Shown piece by piece: positions 1 to 8,715 of a stretch of DNA of 64,000 bases. The notes below the pieces were generated by a model. It searched no databases. It had not been told where the DNA came from and saw nothing but the letters and a program-made list of their open reading frames with translations. Origin of the DNA: Flavobacterium quisquiliarum (GTDB lineage: Bacteria > Bacteroidota > Bacteroidia > Flavobacteriales > Flavobacteriaceae); assembly GCF_019308285.1 (NCBI RefSeq), contig NZ_WWEM01000035.1, positions 124,001-188,000 on the forward strand. The letters are read 5' to 3'. A program made the position numbers and the translations under genes. Position 1 is the stretch's first letter. Each line of letters opens with the position of its first letter.

Positions 1-2
1 TG

Positions 3-260
3 GGAATTGAATCTAAAGAGGACTTAAAAGTAATTCTCGTTCCTACCGATGCAGGCTTACAGTTTGCTTTTTTAATTGAGCAAATAGATGATAATAACTT
101 CACTGTTTTTGTTCCAGATGCTCCAAATCCGTGGAGCGGTTCTGTAGTTTTTGTGGAAAAAAAAGATATCAAAGAAATTGATATGACTCAAAAACAAGCC
201 TTGGCCTGTATTCGAAAATTAGGCTTTGGCTCTAAAGAATTGTTAAAAAATAAACTCTAA
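3..260 (+). CDS. DUF502 family protein, C-terminal fragment
   Basis: Only the last 85 residues lie in the window; the 5' end is outside. The visible part contains FVPDAPNPWSG followed by a hydrophobic strand, then an IDMTQKQAL segment and a Gly-containing end, which is the typical C-terminal layout of DUF502 membrane proteins (normally about 200 residues). The family has no established reaction. Translation runs open from base 3 to the TAA at 258-260. Confidence 0.8.
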   Translation, partial: GIESKEDLKVILVPTDAGLQFAFLIEQIDDNNFTVFVPDAPNPWSGSVVFVEKKDIKEIDMTQKQALACIRKLGFGSKELLKNKL

Positions 261-320
261 ATTTTTAAAACCAAAAATATCCTTTAACTTCCCTTATCTA
301 AACCATCACAAACCTTATCT

Positions 321-1277
321 ATGCTGAGCAGACAACATAAACTTTTAATAATGAAAATTGTCAGTTTGTTTTCTGTTGTCAGAGGTTACAATATTCCAAT
401 TATCATTTTAGCACAATATCTGTCTGCTATTTTTATTCTTGCTCCGGAAATCAGAGCGTTGGATATTCTGCTTGATTTTTATTTGTTTCTTATTGTTTTC
501 GCTTCGGCTGTTACAATTGCTTCCGGTTATATTATCAATAATTTTTATGATAGCCAGAAAGACTTAATAAACAGACCTAACAAATCAATGCTGGATCGCT
601 TGGTCAGTCAAAAAACAAAATTGAATGTTTATTTCAGTTTAAATTTTCTTGCTGTTTTAATGGCTTCTATAGTGTCTTGGCGCGCTTTTTTATTCTTTTC
701 TGCCTATATTTTCATGATTTGGTTTTATTCGCATAAAATAAAAAAGTATCCAATAATCGGAAATCTAATGTCGGCATTACTTGCTGTTACGCCATTTTTT
801 GCCATTTTATTGTATTTCTATAATAAGGTTTCATTTGAAGAAATTGAGAACCACATGAGTCATTTTGTAGTGATTTCGGCACATGCAGTTTTCTTGTTTC
901 TACTTTTATTGATTCGTGAAATGATAAAAGATCTCGAAAATCTAAAAGGTGATTTGGTGAGCGATTATAGAACAATTCCAGTTTTGTATGGCGAAAAAAT
1001 CTCCAAACAAATTATAACTGTTTTGACACTATTGACTATTTTACCTGTTTATATTTTGGTAAACATTTACGATGTGGGTTATATGGACATTTATTTTTAT
1101 GTCTGTTTTGGAGTTTTACTTTTCTTCCTGATTTATTTATGGAAGTCTGATTCTAAAGAGCAATACTTAAGACTTCATAATGTTTTAAAATTCCTTATTG
1201 TCTCTGGTGTCTGCTGTATTGTCCTAATCAATCCGAGCGTTTTGTGGCATGGAAGGGAATTGATTTCTAATTACTAG
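321..1277 (+). CDS. UbiA-family prenyltransferase (geranylgeranylglycerol-phosphate geranylgeranyltransferase-like)
   Basis: A 318-residue integral membrane protein with about eight hydrophobic segments. The first Asp-rich motif is N74-x-x-D77-x-x-x-D81 in NNFYDSQKD, and the second is D204-x-x-x-x-x-x-D211 in KDLENLKGD; these bind the Mg-prenyl diphosphate in UbiA enzymes. Flavobacterial homologues are usually named geranylgeranylglycerol-phosphate geranylgeranyltransferase, a name carried over from archaeal lipid synthesis, so the true acceptor is uncertain; a quinone- or lipid-related acceptor is possible. An internal ATG at 351 (MKIVSLF) is an equally good start. It stands alone, 60 bases after the DUF502 gene and before a repeat-filled gap. 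Confidence 0.82.
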   Translation: MLSRQHKLLIMKIVSLFSVVRGYNIPIIILAQYLSAIFILAPEIRALDILLDFYLFLIVFASAVTIASGYIINNFYDSQKDLINRPNKSMLDRLVSQKTKLNVYFSLNFLAVLMASIVSWRAFLFFSAYIFMIWFYSHKIKKYPIIGNLMSALLAVTPFFAILLYFYNKVSFEEIENHMSHFVVISAHAVFLFLLLLIREMIKDLENLKGDLVSDYRTIPVLYGEKISKQIITVLTLLTILPVYILVNIYDVGYMDIYFYVCFGVLLFFLIYLWKSDSKEQYLRLHNVLKFLIVSGVCCIVLINPSVLWHGRELISNY

Positions 1278-1287
1278 TTTTTTTATA

Positions 1288-1386
1288 CCGCGGAGATTCG
1301 CGGAGATTCGAAAAATTTTCTTTTGTCTTTTGTAGATTTTTTCTTTTGTGTAGCTCTGTTTAAATTTTGCGAATCTTTGTGAAATA
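1288..1386. repeat. Degenerate intergenic inverted repeat
   Basis: The gap 1278-1625 holds a left block with GCGGAGATTCG written twice in tandem and, about 50 bases later, a right block AAATTTTGCGAATCTTTG that pairs imperfectly with it. The spacer is T-rich. The vocabulary (gcggagattcg, gcgaatctttgtg) recurs in other gaps of the window. The remainder of the gap to 1600 is AT-rich with nothing recognised. Confidence 0.5.
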
Positions 1387-1600
1387 ACATAATATCTTTA
1401 AAAGAAGCCTTTTGTTTGAATTTAGCCCCGATTAAAGTGGAAATCTTTTTATTTTTTTTCTTTAAAAAAATAAAAAATTAGGAACGGAAAGCGGGAAACC
1501 ATGCCTCAAAAAAATGCCAAATGTATTGCTCCTGAATATTTTAAAATAAAACGCTATTAATCTAAGAACATTGAACTTAAGATTATTAGCAGGAAAAAAC

Positions 1601-1608
1601 TATCTTTG
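1601..1608 (+). promoter_or_regulatory. Bacteroidota -7 promoter element for the pseudouridine synthase
   Basis: TATCTTTG matches the Bacteroidota consensus TAnnTTTG exactly and lies 18 bases before the ATG at 1626. No convincing -33 TTTG was seen at the usual spacing. The short predicted leader suggests this is the main start site. Confidence 0.55.
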
Positions 1609-1625
1609 CACAAATTAATGATTTT

Positions 1626-2534
1626 ATGAACAACAAGGAAGGCAATAATAAGAGAGGCGGATCTAGACCAAATAGCTCAAGATCAAACTCTAGTAAGCCA
1701 AAACCTCCTATGGCTAAGCGTGCGCAAGGGCCGAAAAAAGTGAAACCTGAAGTTAAGGCAGCGCAGGAAGCAGCAGCTGAAAAATTAAGAAAGCAAAATA
1801 CTCCAGCAAAGAGACAAAAAGCTTCTGACGAAATTCGTCTGAATAAATACATCTCGAATTCTGGTGTTTGTTCTCGTCGCGATGCTGATATTTATATTCA
1901 GTCTGGAAACGTTAAAGTTAACGGTGTTCCTGTAACTGAAATGGGGTATTTGGTAAAATTAAATGATGTGGTAAATTTTGACGGTGTTGTTTTGACTCCT
2001 GAAAAGAAAGAATATATTTTATTGAATAAACCTAAAAACTTTACAACTGCGCTTGATGAAGGTCAGGAATATCGTAACGTTCTAGAACTTGTTCGTGGTG
2101 CAACCAATGCAAAAATTGCTCCTATTGGAAGAATGGATAAAAATACAACGGGTTTATTGGTGTTTACAAACGACAACGATATGATTCGTAAGTTTACGCT
2201 TCCAAACCAAAAGTCTCCTAAAATTTATCAGGTTTCTTTAGACAAGAATTTGAAATATGAAGATTTAGAAAAAATTGCTAAAGGTCTTGTTTTAGACGGA
2301 CACCGCGTTTTTGTTGAAGAAGTAAGCTATATTGATAACGAACCTAAAAATGAGGTTGGTTTAAAATTACGTACTGCAAATGTAAAAGTGGTACGCTCTA
2401 TTTTTGAGTCTTTTGACTACAATGTACTGCGTATTGACCGTGTATCATTTGCTGGTTTGACCAAAAAGAATCTTCCGAGAGGAAACTGGCGCTTTTTGAC
2501 TGATCAAGAAATTATCAATTTGAAAAACATGTAA
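1626..2534 (+). CDS. rluB: RsuA/RluB-family rRNA pseudouridine synthase
   Basis: Isomerises a specific uridine in ribosomal RNA, most likely in 23S rRNA as for RluB. Residues 1-68 form a low-complexity Lys/Ser/Ala/Pro-rich extension common in flavobacterial homologues. An S4 RNA-binding domain covers about 69-120 (IRLNKYISNSGVCSRRDA), and the catalytic domain follows with GRMDKNTTGLLVFTND; D171 is the catalytic aspartate. A TAnnTTTG element at 1601 supports the chosen ATG. It is monocistronic, convergent with the DUF937 gene. The RluB versus RluE/F/RsuA assignment rests on length and S4 layout only. Confidence 0.88.
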   Translation: MNNKEGNNKRGGSRPNSSRSNSSKPKPPMAKRAQGPKKVKPEVKAAQEAAAEKLRKQNTPAKRQKASDEIRLNKYISNSGVCSRRDADIYIQSGNVKVNGVPVTEMGYLVKLNDVVNFDGVVLTPEKKEYILLNKPKNFTTALDEGQEYRNVLELVRGATNAKIAPIGRMDKNTTGLLVFTNDNDMIRKFTLPNQKSPKIYQVSLDKNLKYEDLEKIAKGLVLDGHRVFVEEVSYIDNEPKNEVGLKLRTANVKVVRSIFESFDYNVLRIDRVSFAGLTKKNLPRGNWRFLTDQEIINLKNM

Positions 2535-2596
2535 TTGTTTCTCCAATTAAAATTATACTAAATCCTATTTTCTTTTGGAAATGGGATTTTTTTATT

Positions 2597-3199
2597 TTAG
2601 AAACTAAAGAAATTGTGTCCGAAAAGTGTAAAAATTGATCTTCCCATAGACTGGCTTTTTTCTTCGACTGTTTCGTGACATGAGAAACCAAGGATAATTT
2701 TGATTCCGGGCGGAATACTGTTTAAGATATCTCTTTTTTGATCTTCAAGAAGTAATTTTAGACTTTCTAATAATTGAAGATTATTTCTTAAGTAAGACAT
2801 TACTAGAAGTGCTGAAAAGTTAAGTATTTCTCTGGCTGTTTCGCTTTTGATTCCAACTTCATTTGAAACCATTTCTGAAATTCTTCCTTTTTTATTTGTG
2901 AACAGTTCTTTTAGATAAGTGTTTCCTTCTAAACGGTAGCAGTCATCAACTGATAAGATTCTGCCTGCATTAAAATCGATTTCCTGGTAAAAAGTCGAAT
3001 CTTCTTTCATCATCGAGACTATTTCGGTATAGAAATCAGCTTCTTCGGCTTTGTTGTAAAGTCCCATTAGAATTGTACCGATTGAGACATCAATTCCCTT
3101 TATTAAAAGAGCATCATTTTCAAAATAAAACTTATTTAACTTGGAGACAACATTAGATGAAATAAAACGTCTAAGTTCAATTTGTAGGTTTGGGGTCAT
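2597..3199 (-). CDS. DUF937-type protein
   Basis: A 200-residue protein without a signal peptide or membrane segment. It is largely helical, with the hydrophobic run ILNFSALLVMSYLRN in the middle and a C-terminal LFGHNFFSF. The layout resembles DUF937 proteins, which share a helical YidB-like fold of unknown function; I make this match from general pattern rather than a diagnostic motif. It is convergent with the pseudouridine synthase and followed upstream by a 290-base AT-rich gap (3200-3489) in which I see no feature. Confidence 0.5.
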   Translation of the reverse strand: MTPNLQIELRRFISSNVVSKLNKFYFENDALLIKGIDVSIGTILMGLYNKAEEADFYTEIVSMMKEDSTFYQEIDFNAGRILSVDDCYRLEGNTYLKELFTNKKGRISEMVSNEVGIKSETAREILNFSALLVMSYLRNNLQLLESLKLLLEDQKRDILNSIPPGIKIILGFSCHETVEEKSQSMGRSIFTLFGHNFFSF

Positions 3200-3489
3200 A
3201 CGTTTAACTTATTTAGGGGAAACAATTATTTAAACTTATTCAAAATAACCGACAAAGTGAGGCTTTTTATCGTTTATTGGGATAAAAATATAAAATATAT
3301 TAACATTTCCAAAAAATAAGTTAATTTTTTAGATGGTCTATTTTCAAGTATTTAGCTTACAAAATTAAAGACATCAGTAAATATAAAGCTTGACGTAACG
3401 TAAAAGATAGAAAATTATTTTTAAAATTTTAAGAGTTTTTTAAAAAAATTAAAAAATATAAGAAAAAACTTAAAGTCAAATTAACTATA

Positions 3490-3990
3490 TTAGAAAATTA
3501 ATGTCCAATTTTGCCATAGAATGGTAAGAAAAATACCAAGGTAAATTATCGAAAAAAGAAAATTGACAAAACTTGATGCTAAAAACCCGAGAACAGATCC
3601 AGTTGCTGCTTTTAGAGCGCGTTTATGATTTTGAGAATCATATAATAGCTCGCCTATTAATGCTCCCAAAAATGGTCCTATTATAACTCCAAACGGAATT
3701 GGAGCTAGAATTCCGATGATTAAACCAATGTTGGTTCCCCAGACTCCATAAGAGCTTCCTCCAAATTTTTTAGTTCCTTTTGCAGGAATTATATAGTCTA
3801 AAATGGTGATAATTACCATTAGAACGAAAGTGATTCCTAAAATCCAATAATTATTTTCAACTGCTTTGGTGAGATACAAAAGCAATAAACCAACCCAACA
3901 ACTTGATAAACCTGGTAATACGGGAAGAAAACTTCCAAAAACTCCCACAATGACACATATAAAACCCAACAGTACTAAAAGTAAATCCAT
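3490..3990 (-). CDS. DUF456 membrane protein
   Basis: A 166-residue protein made of about four or five hydrophobic helices with Gly-rich turns: VGVFGSFLPVLPGLSSCWVG at the N terminus, then PAKGTKKFGGSSYGVWGTNIGLIIG, then PFGVIIGPFLGALIGELL. This order of PVLPG, KKFGGSxxGxxG and GPFxGAxxGEL is the signature of DUF456, whose function is unknown. It is single-gene and divergent from the lipoprotein gene that begins at 4071. Confidence 0.85.
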   Translation of the reverse strand: MDLLLVLLGFICVIVGVFGSFLPVLPGLSSCWVGLLLLYLTKAVENNYWILGITFVLMVIITILDYIIPAKGTKKFGGSSYGVWGTNIGLIIGILAPIPFGVIIGPFLGALIGELLYDSQNHKRALKAATGSVLGFLASSFVNFLFSIIYLGIFLTILWQNWTLIF

Positions 3991-4070
3991 ATTATTTTCG
4001 ACAAATTTGTTCTTACAAATTACTATTTTATTTTTTGCTCTACAAACCTAAAATCCGTAACTTTAAAAAT

Positions 4071-4631
4071 ATGAAGATTCTTAGTTATAGAAAGCTTCTC
4101 AAAAAAAATAATCGTATTTTTGTTGTTTCATTCAATATTAAAACTTTGAGGCAGTTTTTCCCTATTTTTATTTGTATTCTTTTTAATTCTTGTCAATATT
4201 TTGAGAAGCAGGTTCCGTCTGAAAAAGAGTTGCTTCAAAAAGAATTAAAATCAATCAACTGGAAAGAAGTTGATGAATATCCGTCTGTTCCTAACTGCGA
4301 AAAAATTACCGATAAAAAACTTCGCCAGCAGTGTTTTTTTGAGGTAATGTCAAACCTTATTGAAGAAAAATTAAATGTTGACACTTTATCTATTTTATAT
4401 CCAGAATTAGATACTATTGAGGTAAAAGTAACCGTTTTTCCAAACGCTACAATTAAATTTGAACCTCAGTTTCCAAAAGATTCTGTGGCTTATGACACCA
4501 TTAAAATTGACAGTATTTTACACGCTCGTTTGATTAATTTTCCAAAAATAAACCCAGCCATAAAACGCGGTATTCCTGTAAAAACTCAATTTATTCTTCC
4601 AGTTATTTTAAAAGCAAAAGACGAGAAATAA
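4071..4631 (+). CDS. Putative lipoprotein with TonB-C-like tail
   Basis: A 186-residue protein. A long basic N-terminal stretch precedes a hydrophobic segment (FFPIFICILF) and a lipobox-like NSC, so it is probably an SPII lipoprotein. The C-terminal part, with PKINPAIKRGIPVKTQFILPV, resembles the last strands of TonB C-terminal domains. No family was recognised with certainty. An in-frame ATG at 4035 would add twelve residues that overlap the divergent promoter region, so 4071 is preferred. Confidence 0.55.
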   Translation: MKILSYRKLLKKNNRIFVVSFNIKTLRQFFPIFICILFNSCQYFEKQVPSEKELLQKELKSINWKEVDEYPSVPNCEKITDKKLRQQCFFEVMSNLIEEKLNVDTLSILYPELDTIEVKVTVFPNATIKFEPQFPKDSVAYDTIKIDSILHARLINFPKINPAIKRGIPVKTQFILPVILKAKDEK

Positions 4632-4739
4632 TTTTTACACCATAAAGAGATGTAAGGTCATTTAAAATTTGAATGAACGCATGTCACCACAAGGGAGATT
4701 ACTTAACTTAAATCTCTTCTATAACTTATATGGTTTAAT

Positions 4740-5843
4740 TTATTTTAAAAAGCGTCGGTCTTTCCATTCATAAGAACCAAACAAACTATACAAAGCTACA
4801 ATTGAACTAAAAAATGGGTAAAGTAAACTGCTTAATAACAGACTTTTTATTCGAGTTTCAGTTAAAAATTGATTGGTTAATGCTAATAAAACAAAGTCGG
4901 TTATAAACTTAAAAAAGGCAAATAATACCAAAATTGGATAGTTCAGAATTCCGAAGAGAAATAAGAAAAAACTAATCACTAAAGTTAGATTTCCAAAGAA
5001 AACAATTAAGCCTAAAAACTTTCCAAAAGGACTTTTATACGAACTGGTTTTAGCCGCCCAACGAACTCTTTGATAAAAAAGCGCCTTCCAGTTTTCGGTT
5101 GGTTTTGTGACAACAATGGCTTCCTTCGCTTTTAAATAATGAACTTCATTTGGAAATTTCTCAATTGCTTTTTGCAGTAAAAAAACGTCGTCGCCGCTGG
5201 CAATTTTATTGTTTCCTTCAAAACCGTTTAGATCTTCGAACAATGATTTTGTGTAGGCAAAATTAGCTCCATTGCACATAAAACCTTTTTTAATTCCAAA
5301 ACTTCCAATTGTGGCGCCTTGCAGACTTGTTAAATCCAATTGCTGGAAATGATCTAAAAATAAATTCTTGCATTGGTATGAAACTGCTCCAGCAAGCATC
5401 GAAGCTTTATTCTGCCGCATGTAATTATCGTAAGTTAAAAGCCAGTTTTGAGGAACAATGCAATCGGCATCTGTTGTAATTACCCAATCGGTTTTTACTT
5501 GCTGCATTGCTGTTGTAATCGCATCTTTTTTAGGAGATTTTGAAACCCGAACGTTCTCAATTATCGAAACTTGAAACTTAAAACTTGAAACTTGAAACTC
5601 TTTCTTTGAAGAATCATCAACTAAAATCACTTCAAATAAATCTGTGGGATAATTGAGTTTCGAAATACTATTTAAAAGATTGGGAAGATTTTCTTTTTCA
5701 TTCCGAAACGGAACTATAATCGTAAAACTCGTTTTCGGTTTTAAATCTGTTTTTTGATATTTTTTGATTTTGAAAAAACCATAAATCAGTAAACTAATAC
5801 TAATTACATAAAGGATCAATATTCCAGATAAAACAAAAATCAT
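4740..5843 (-). CDS. Family 2 glycosyltransferase
   Basis: A 367-residue membrane-associated GT-A enzyme. One hydrophobic helix (1-24) precedes the catalytic domain: FTIIVPFRNEKENLPNLL, VILVDDSS (nucleotide-sugar binding) and TTDADC (DxD metal site). Downstream are SGDDVFLLQKA and QRVRWAAK, matching the ED and Q/RxxRW motifs of processive or membrane GT2 enzymes. Three hydrophobic helices close the protein. Its ATG overlaps the stop of the upstream flippase-like gene by four bases, so the two are translationally coupled and probably act on the same lipid-linked or surface glycan. The acceptor is unknown. Confidence 0.88.
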   Translation of the reverse strand: MIFVLSGILILYVISISLLIYGFFKIKKYQKTDLKPKTSFTIIVPFRNEKENLPNLLNSISKLNYPTDLFEVILVDDSSKKEFQVSSFKFQVSIIENVRVSKSPKKDAITTAMQQVKTDWVITTDADCIVPQNWLLTYDNYMRQNKASMLAGAVSYQCKNLFLDHFQQLDLTSLQGATIGSFGIKKGFMCNGANFAYTKSLFEDLNGFEGNNKIASGDDVFLLQKAIEKFPNEVHYLKAKEAIVVTKPTENWKALFYQRVRWAAKTSSYKSPFGKFLGLIVFFGNLTLVISFFLFLFGILNYPILVLFAFFKFITDFVLLALTNQFLTETRIKSLLLSSLLYPFFSSIVALYSLFGSYEWKDRRFLK

Positions 5844-6784
5844 GCTGCTGTTTTAGTTTTAAAATTCAGCACAAAATAACTTCCTAAGACTACTGGCAGC
5901 ACCACATTCAAAAACCACATTAAAGTACTTATAAAAACTACTATCCATTCATTAACACCCAGAATTCCGAAGAAATACATAGCTACACTTCCTTTTACGG
6001 CAAAGTCTAAAAATTGAAATGTTGGCAATGACGAAGCCAGAAAATAAACCGATGTTACAGTTGCAATTAGAATGGAATAAGGTAAATCGACATCAAAAGC
6101 CAGAAACAAAAAGTAATACTGATGCGAAAAAACCAAATACCGTAAAATTCCTAAAACAATATTTTTTCGATGAACCGTTTTCGGAATTTCATTGATTTTA
6201 TGAATTAGTTTTTCAATCGAATATCCTTTGATTTTGATTTTCTTTAAAGAGAACAAAACAATCAAAAGCAATACAAATCCGCCAAACAAGATGGCTACTG
6301 TTTTGGTCGTAATGACATTGTATTGTGCATTGAAATACATCAAACCAAATATTCCAAAAATGACAGTTAAAATCATCTGGATTCCGTTGCAGATTAAGTT
6401 CAGGAAAACTACTCTTTTCGCTTCCGATTTTGGGTAATACAATGCTTTTCCAGCGTACTCACCTACTCCATTTGGTGTAAAAATTCCAGCTGTCAATGCG
6501 GCCAAAACCTGTTTTGTGGCTTCGTAAACCGATATTTTATGAATGACCTGAGCGAGATTCTGCCACTTCAATATCTCGAAATAGCGGTTCAAAACACTTA
6601 AAAGTAATATAAACGAAACCCCTAAAACCGATTGGTTTTTACGAAATAAAACAATGAACTTCTGCCAGTCTAACTTATCGTTGTTAGCCAGCTGATTGTA
6701 AATAAAATAAAAAGCACCGCCAACGATCAAAAGTTTAGCCAGAAGAACTAGGAATTGCTTAGCTTTGTGAGGAATTGAAATCAT
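5840..6784 (-). CDS. Flippase-like membrane protein (LPG synthase TM / UPF0104 family)
   Basis: A 314-residue polytopic protein with about eight membrane segments. GIFTPNGVGEYAGKALYY and the later ASSLPTFQFLDFAVKGSVAMYFFG are the two conserved Pro/Gly-rich loops of the lysylphosphatidylglycerol-synthase transmembrane family (AglD-like). It lacks the C-terminal aminoacyl transferase domain of MprF, so lysinylation is not expected; a role in moving a glycolipid across the inner membrane is inferred from its coupling to the GT2 gene (ATGA overlap at 5840-5843). Confidence 0.8.
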   Translation of the reverse strand: MISIPHKAKQFLVLLAKLLIVGGAFYFIYNQLANNDKLDWQKFIVLFRKNQSVLGVSFILLLSVLNRYFEILKWQNLAQVIHKISVYEATKQVLAALTAGIFTPNGVGEYAGKALYYPKSEAKRVVFLNLICNGIQMILTVIFGIFGLMYFNAQYNVITTKTVAILFGGFVLLLIVLFSLKKIKIKGYSIEKLIHKINEIPKTVHRKNIVLGILRYLVFSHQYYFLFLAFDVDLPYSILIATVTSVYFLASSLPTFQFLDFAVKGSVAMYFFGILGVNEWIVVFISTLMWFLNVVLPVVLGSYFVLNFKTKTAA

Positions 6785-6821
6785 GCCGCAAAAGTAACAT
6801 AAAGTATTGTAATAATGCTAT

Positions 6822-6917
6822 TCCACAAAGATTCTCAAAGCAAACGCAAAGACACACAGAGAAATTCAAAAAACTTTGTGAATCTCGGTGTAATCTTAGT
6901 GTAACTTGGCGTAATAA
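6822..6917. repeat. Intergenic repeat upstream of the WG-repeat gene
   Basis: Phrases such as CACAAAGATTCTC, CGCAAAGACACACAGAG and ACTTTGTGAATCTCGG alternate in both orientations, giving a weak, imperfect inverted repeat of the same vocabulary seen in other gaps. It ends just before the 25-base direct repeat that starts at 6922. Confidence 0.4.
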
Positions 6918-6921
6918 CTTA

Positions 6922-6946
6922 AAAATTGACAAAAGAACGCATCATA
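6922..6946 (+). repeat. 25-bp direct repeat, copy 1 (duplicated ruvC start)
   Basis: These 25 bases are identical to 8691-8715, which carry the TTG start and first six following codons of ruvC. Here they supply the TTG start and the N terminus of the WG-repeat gene. The eighth codon also encodes Leu in both (CTA here, TTA in ruvC), after which the sequences diverge. Confidence 0.9.
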
Positions 6947-8689
6947 CTATTTTTTTCATTGCTGTTAATTTTATCATGCAAAAGAGTTGATCAAAACTCC
7001 GCAAAACTGTATGTTAGAATTATGGGCAAAGGTTCTTGGGGTTATAATGATGAAAAAGGAAATGCTGTTATTCCATTAGGAAAATATAAATTCCTAAATC
7101 CAATGGATGAGAAAGGAATGATTTATGCCAAGAAAGGAACTAAATACGGCTACATTGATATTCTTGAAAATATAATTGTTCCTTTTGAATATGACGATTT
7201 AACTGTTTTTTCTGAAGAATTAGCTTGTGCAAAAAAGAACAACAAATTTGGATTTCTCAATAGAAAAGGATCTGTTGTAATTCCTTTTCAATATGACAAT
7301 GAAACTTTTTTCCGAAAAAACGGATTGGCTTTAGTAAAGAAAAACAGTCTTTATGGTTTTATCGATAAAAAAGGAAAAGAAATAATTCCAATTATATATC
7401 AAAATGCAACTCACGTTATTCTTGACAGTTTGGTTACCCTGGAAAAACAAGGAAAATGGGCTTTTTTTGATTCTTTCGGAAAACAAAAAACAGATTTTAT
7501 CTATGATGAAATTACTGTGACAAGTTTCAATTATAAAGATACATTCTGGAAAAATGGTTTGATTTTGGTGCGAAAAAACAATCAAATTTCTTATTTAAAT
7601 AAAAATTTAAAAGAGATAATTCCATTTGGCAAATATGACACTGGGGAAGTATTCAATCGAAATAGAATTGCGATTGTTTCTATAAACAGTAAATATGGAA
7701 TCATTGATGAATTTGGAAAAGAAATTGTTAAAACCGAATATGATACTTTAGAACACCCGGAAGAATCTTATCATGAATCTGAAATCTTTGCAGCTAAAAA
7801 AAGTACTTATTTAGTTTTATTTGATAAAAATGGAAAAGAAATCTATAATAAGATTAAAGACTTTTCATTTGATCATTGTCGTATAAACAATAAAATTGAG
7901 GCTATTTACCATGTCAAGGATTTGAATGGAAAATATGGTGCAATCGACACAAAAGGAAAATTGCTAATTCCTATTGTATATGATGAATTTCAGGATTTTG
8001 GAAGCAACTATAATGCAATTGTAAAATATAAAGGAAAGTTCGGACTGATTGATTCTAACAACAAAGTAACTTATCCAATTGATAACGAAGCAATTTATGC
8101 CATTGATAGAGAAGATTTAGATTATTATATAATAAAAACAAACAACAAATCTGGCATAATAGACAAGAACCTAAAACCCATTTTTAATTTTGATTATCAG
8201 GAAATAGCTCCTTGCTTCTATGATACCAAAAATAGATTTATTGTCAAACAAAATGATAAATATGGCGTTATAGACCGAGCAGGAAGAATTATCATTCCAT
8301 TTGAATATAGCGAAATGTCAAATTGGGTTGAATATGGGCCAGGCAAAAATTATCATTTTGTGACGAAAGATAACAAAAAAGGCTTAATTACTAAAGAAGG
8401 GAAAACGGTTATTGCACCAATATATGATCATCTTTTTTATCACAATGACAAAATGATTATTCTATCTAAAGATGAAAAATATGGAGTGATAACCATTCAG
8501 AATGAACAAGTAATTCCTTTTTTTTATGAAAAAATTTATATTGAATTTGGATTTTTTGGGGATAATAAGGAAGCTGAGTTTTATGTACTAAAAAACGGAA
8601 AATATTCAATCGTAAACAATAAAAATGAGATCATTAAATCAAATATTTCAGCACAAGAAGTAAAAGATAAATTCTCATACTATAATTAA
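6926..8689 (+). CDS. WG-repeat lipoprotein inserted before ruvC
   Basis: A 587-residue lipoprotein: TKERIILFFSLLLILSC ends in the lipobox LILSC (Cys at residue 18). The rest is about twelve WG repeats of the form GxxGYIDxxGxxIIPxxYD, for example KYGYIDILENIIVPFEYDDL and KFGLIDSNNKVTYPI. WG repeats build beta structures of unknown binding role in bacterial surface proteins. The start is a TTG within a 25-base copy of the ruvC start, so the first eight residues MTKERIIL are identical to RuvC; no other start gives a signal peptide. Its stop is six bases before the ruvC TTG, implying cotranscription. Function unknown. Confidence 0.85.
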   Translation: MTKERIILFFSLLLILSCKRVDQNSAKLYVRIMGKGSWGYNDEKGNAVIPLGKYKFLNPMDEKGMIYAKKGTKYGYIDILENIIVPFEYDDLTVFSEELACAKKNNKFGFLNRKGSVVIPFQYDNETFFRKNGLALVKKNSLYGFIDKKGKEIIPIIYQNATHVILDSLVTLEKQGKWAFFDSFGKQKTDFIYDEITVTSFNYKDTFWKNGLILVRKNNQISYLNKNLKEIIPFGKYDTGEVFNRNRIAIVSINSKYGIIDEFGKEIVKTEYDTLEHPEESYHESEIFAAKKSTYLVLFDKNGKEIYNKIKDFSFDHCRINNKIEAIYHVKDLNGKYGAIDTKGKLLIPIVYDEFQDFGSNYNAIVKYKGKFGLIDSNNKVTYPIDNEAIYAIDREDLDYYIIKTNNKSGIIDKNLKPIFNFDYQEIAPCFYDTKNRFIVKQNDKYGVIDRAGRIIIPFEYSEMSNWVEYGPGKNYHFVTKDNKKGLITKEGKTVIAPIYDHLFYHNDKMIILSKDEKYGVITIQNEQVIPFFYEKIYIEFGFFGDNKEAEFYVLKNGKYSIVNNKNEIIKSNISAQEVKDKFSYYN

Positions 8690-8690
8690 G

Positions 8691-8715
8691 AAAATTGACA
8701 AAAGAACGCATCATA
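8691..8715 (+). repeat. 25-bp direct repeat, copy 2 (ruvC start)
   Basis: Second copy of the repeat at 6922-6946; it contains the TTG initiation codon of ruvC at 8695. The two copies bracket the WG-repeat gene. Confidence 0.9.

Noticed and set aside
1586..1852. Minus-strand 88-codon frame across the pseudouridine synthase start
   Set aside because: Antisense to the Lys/Ser-rich extension; its Phe/Leu/Cys-rich makeup is the mirror of that low-complexity sequence.
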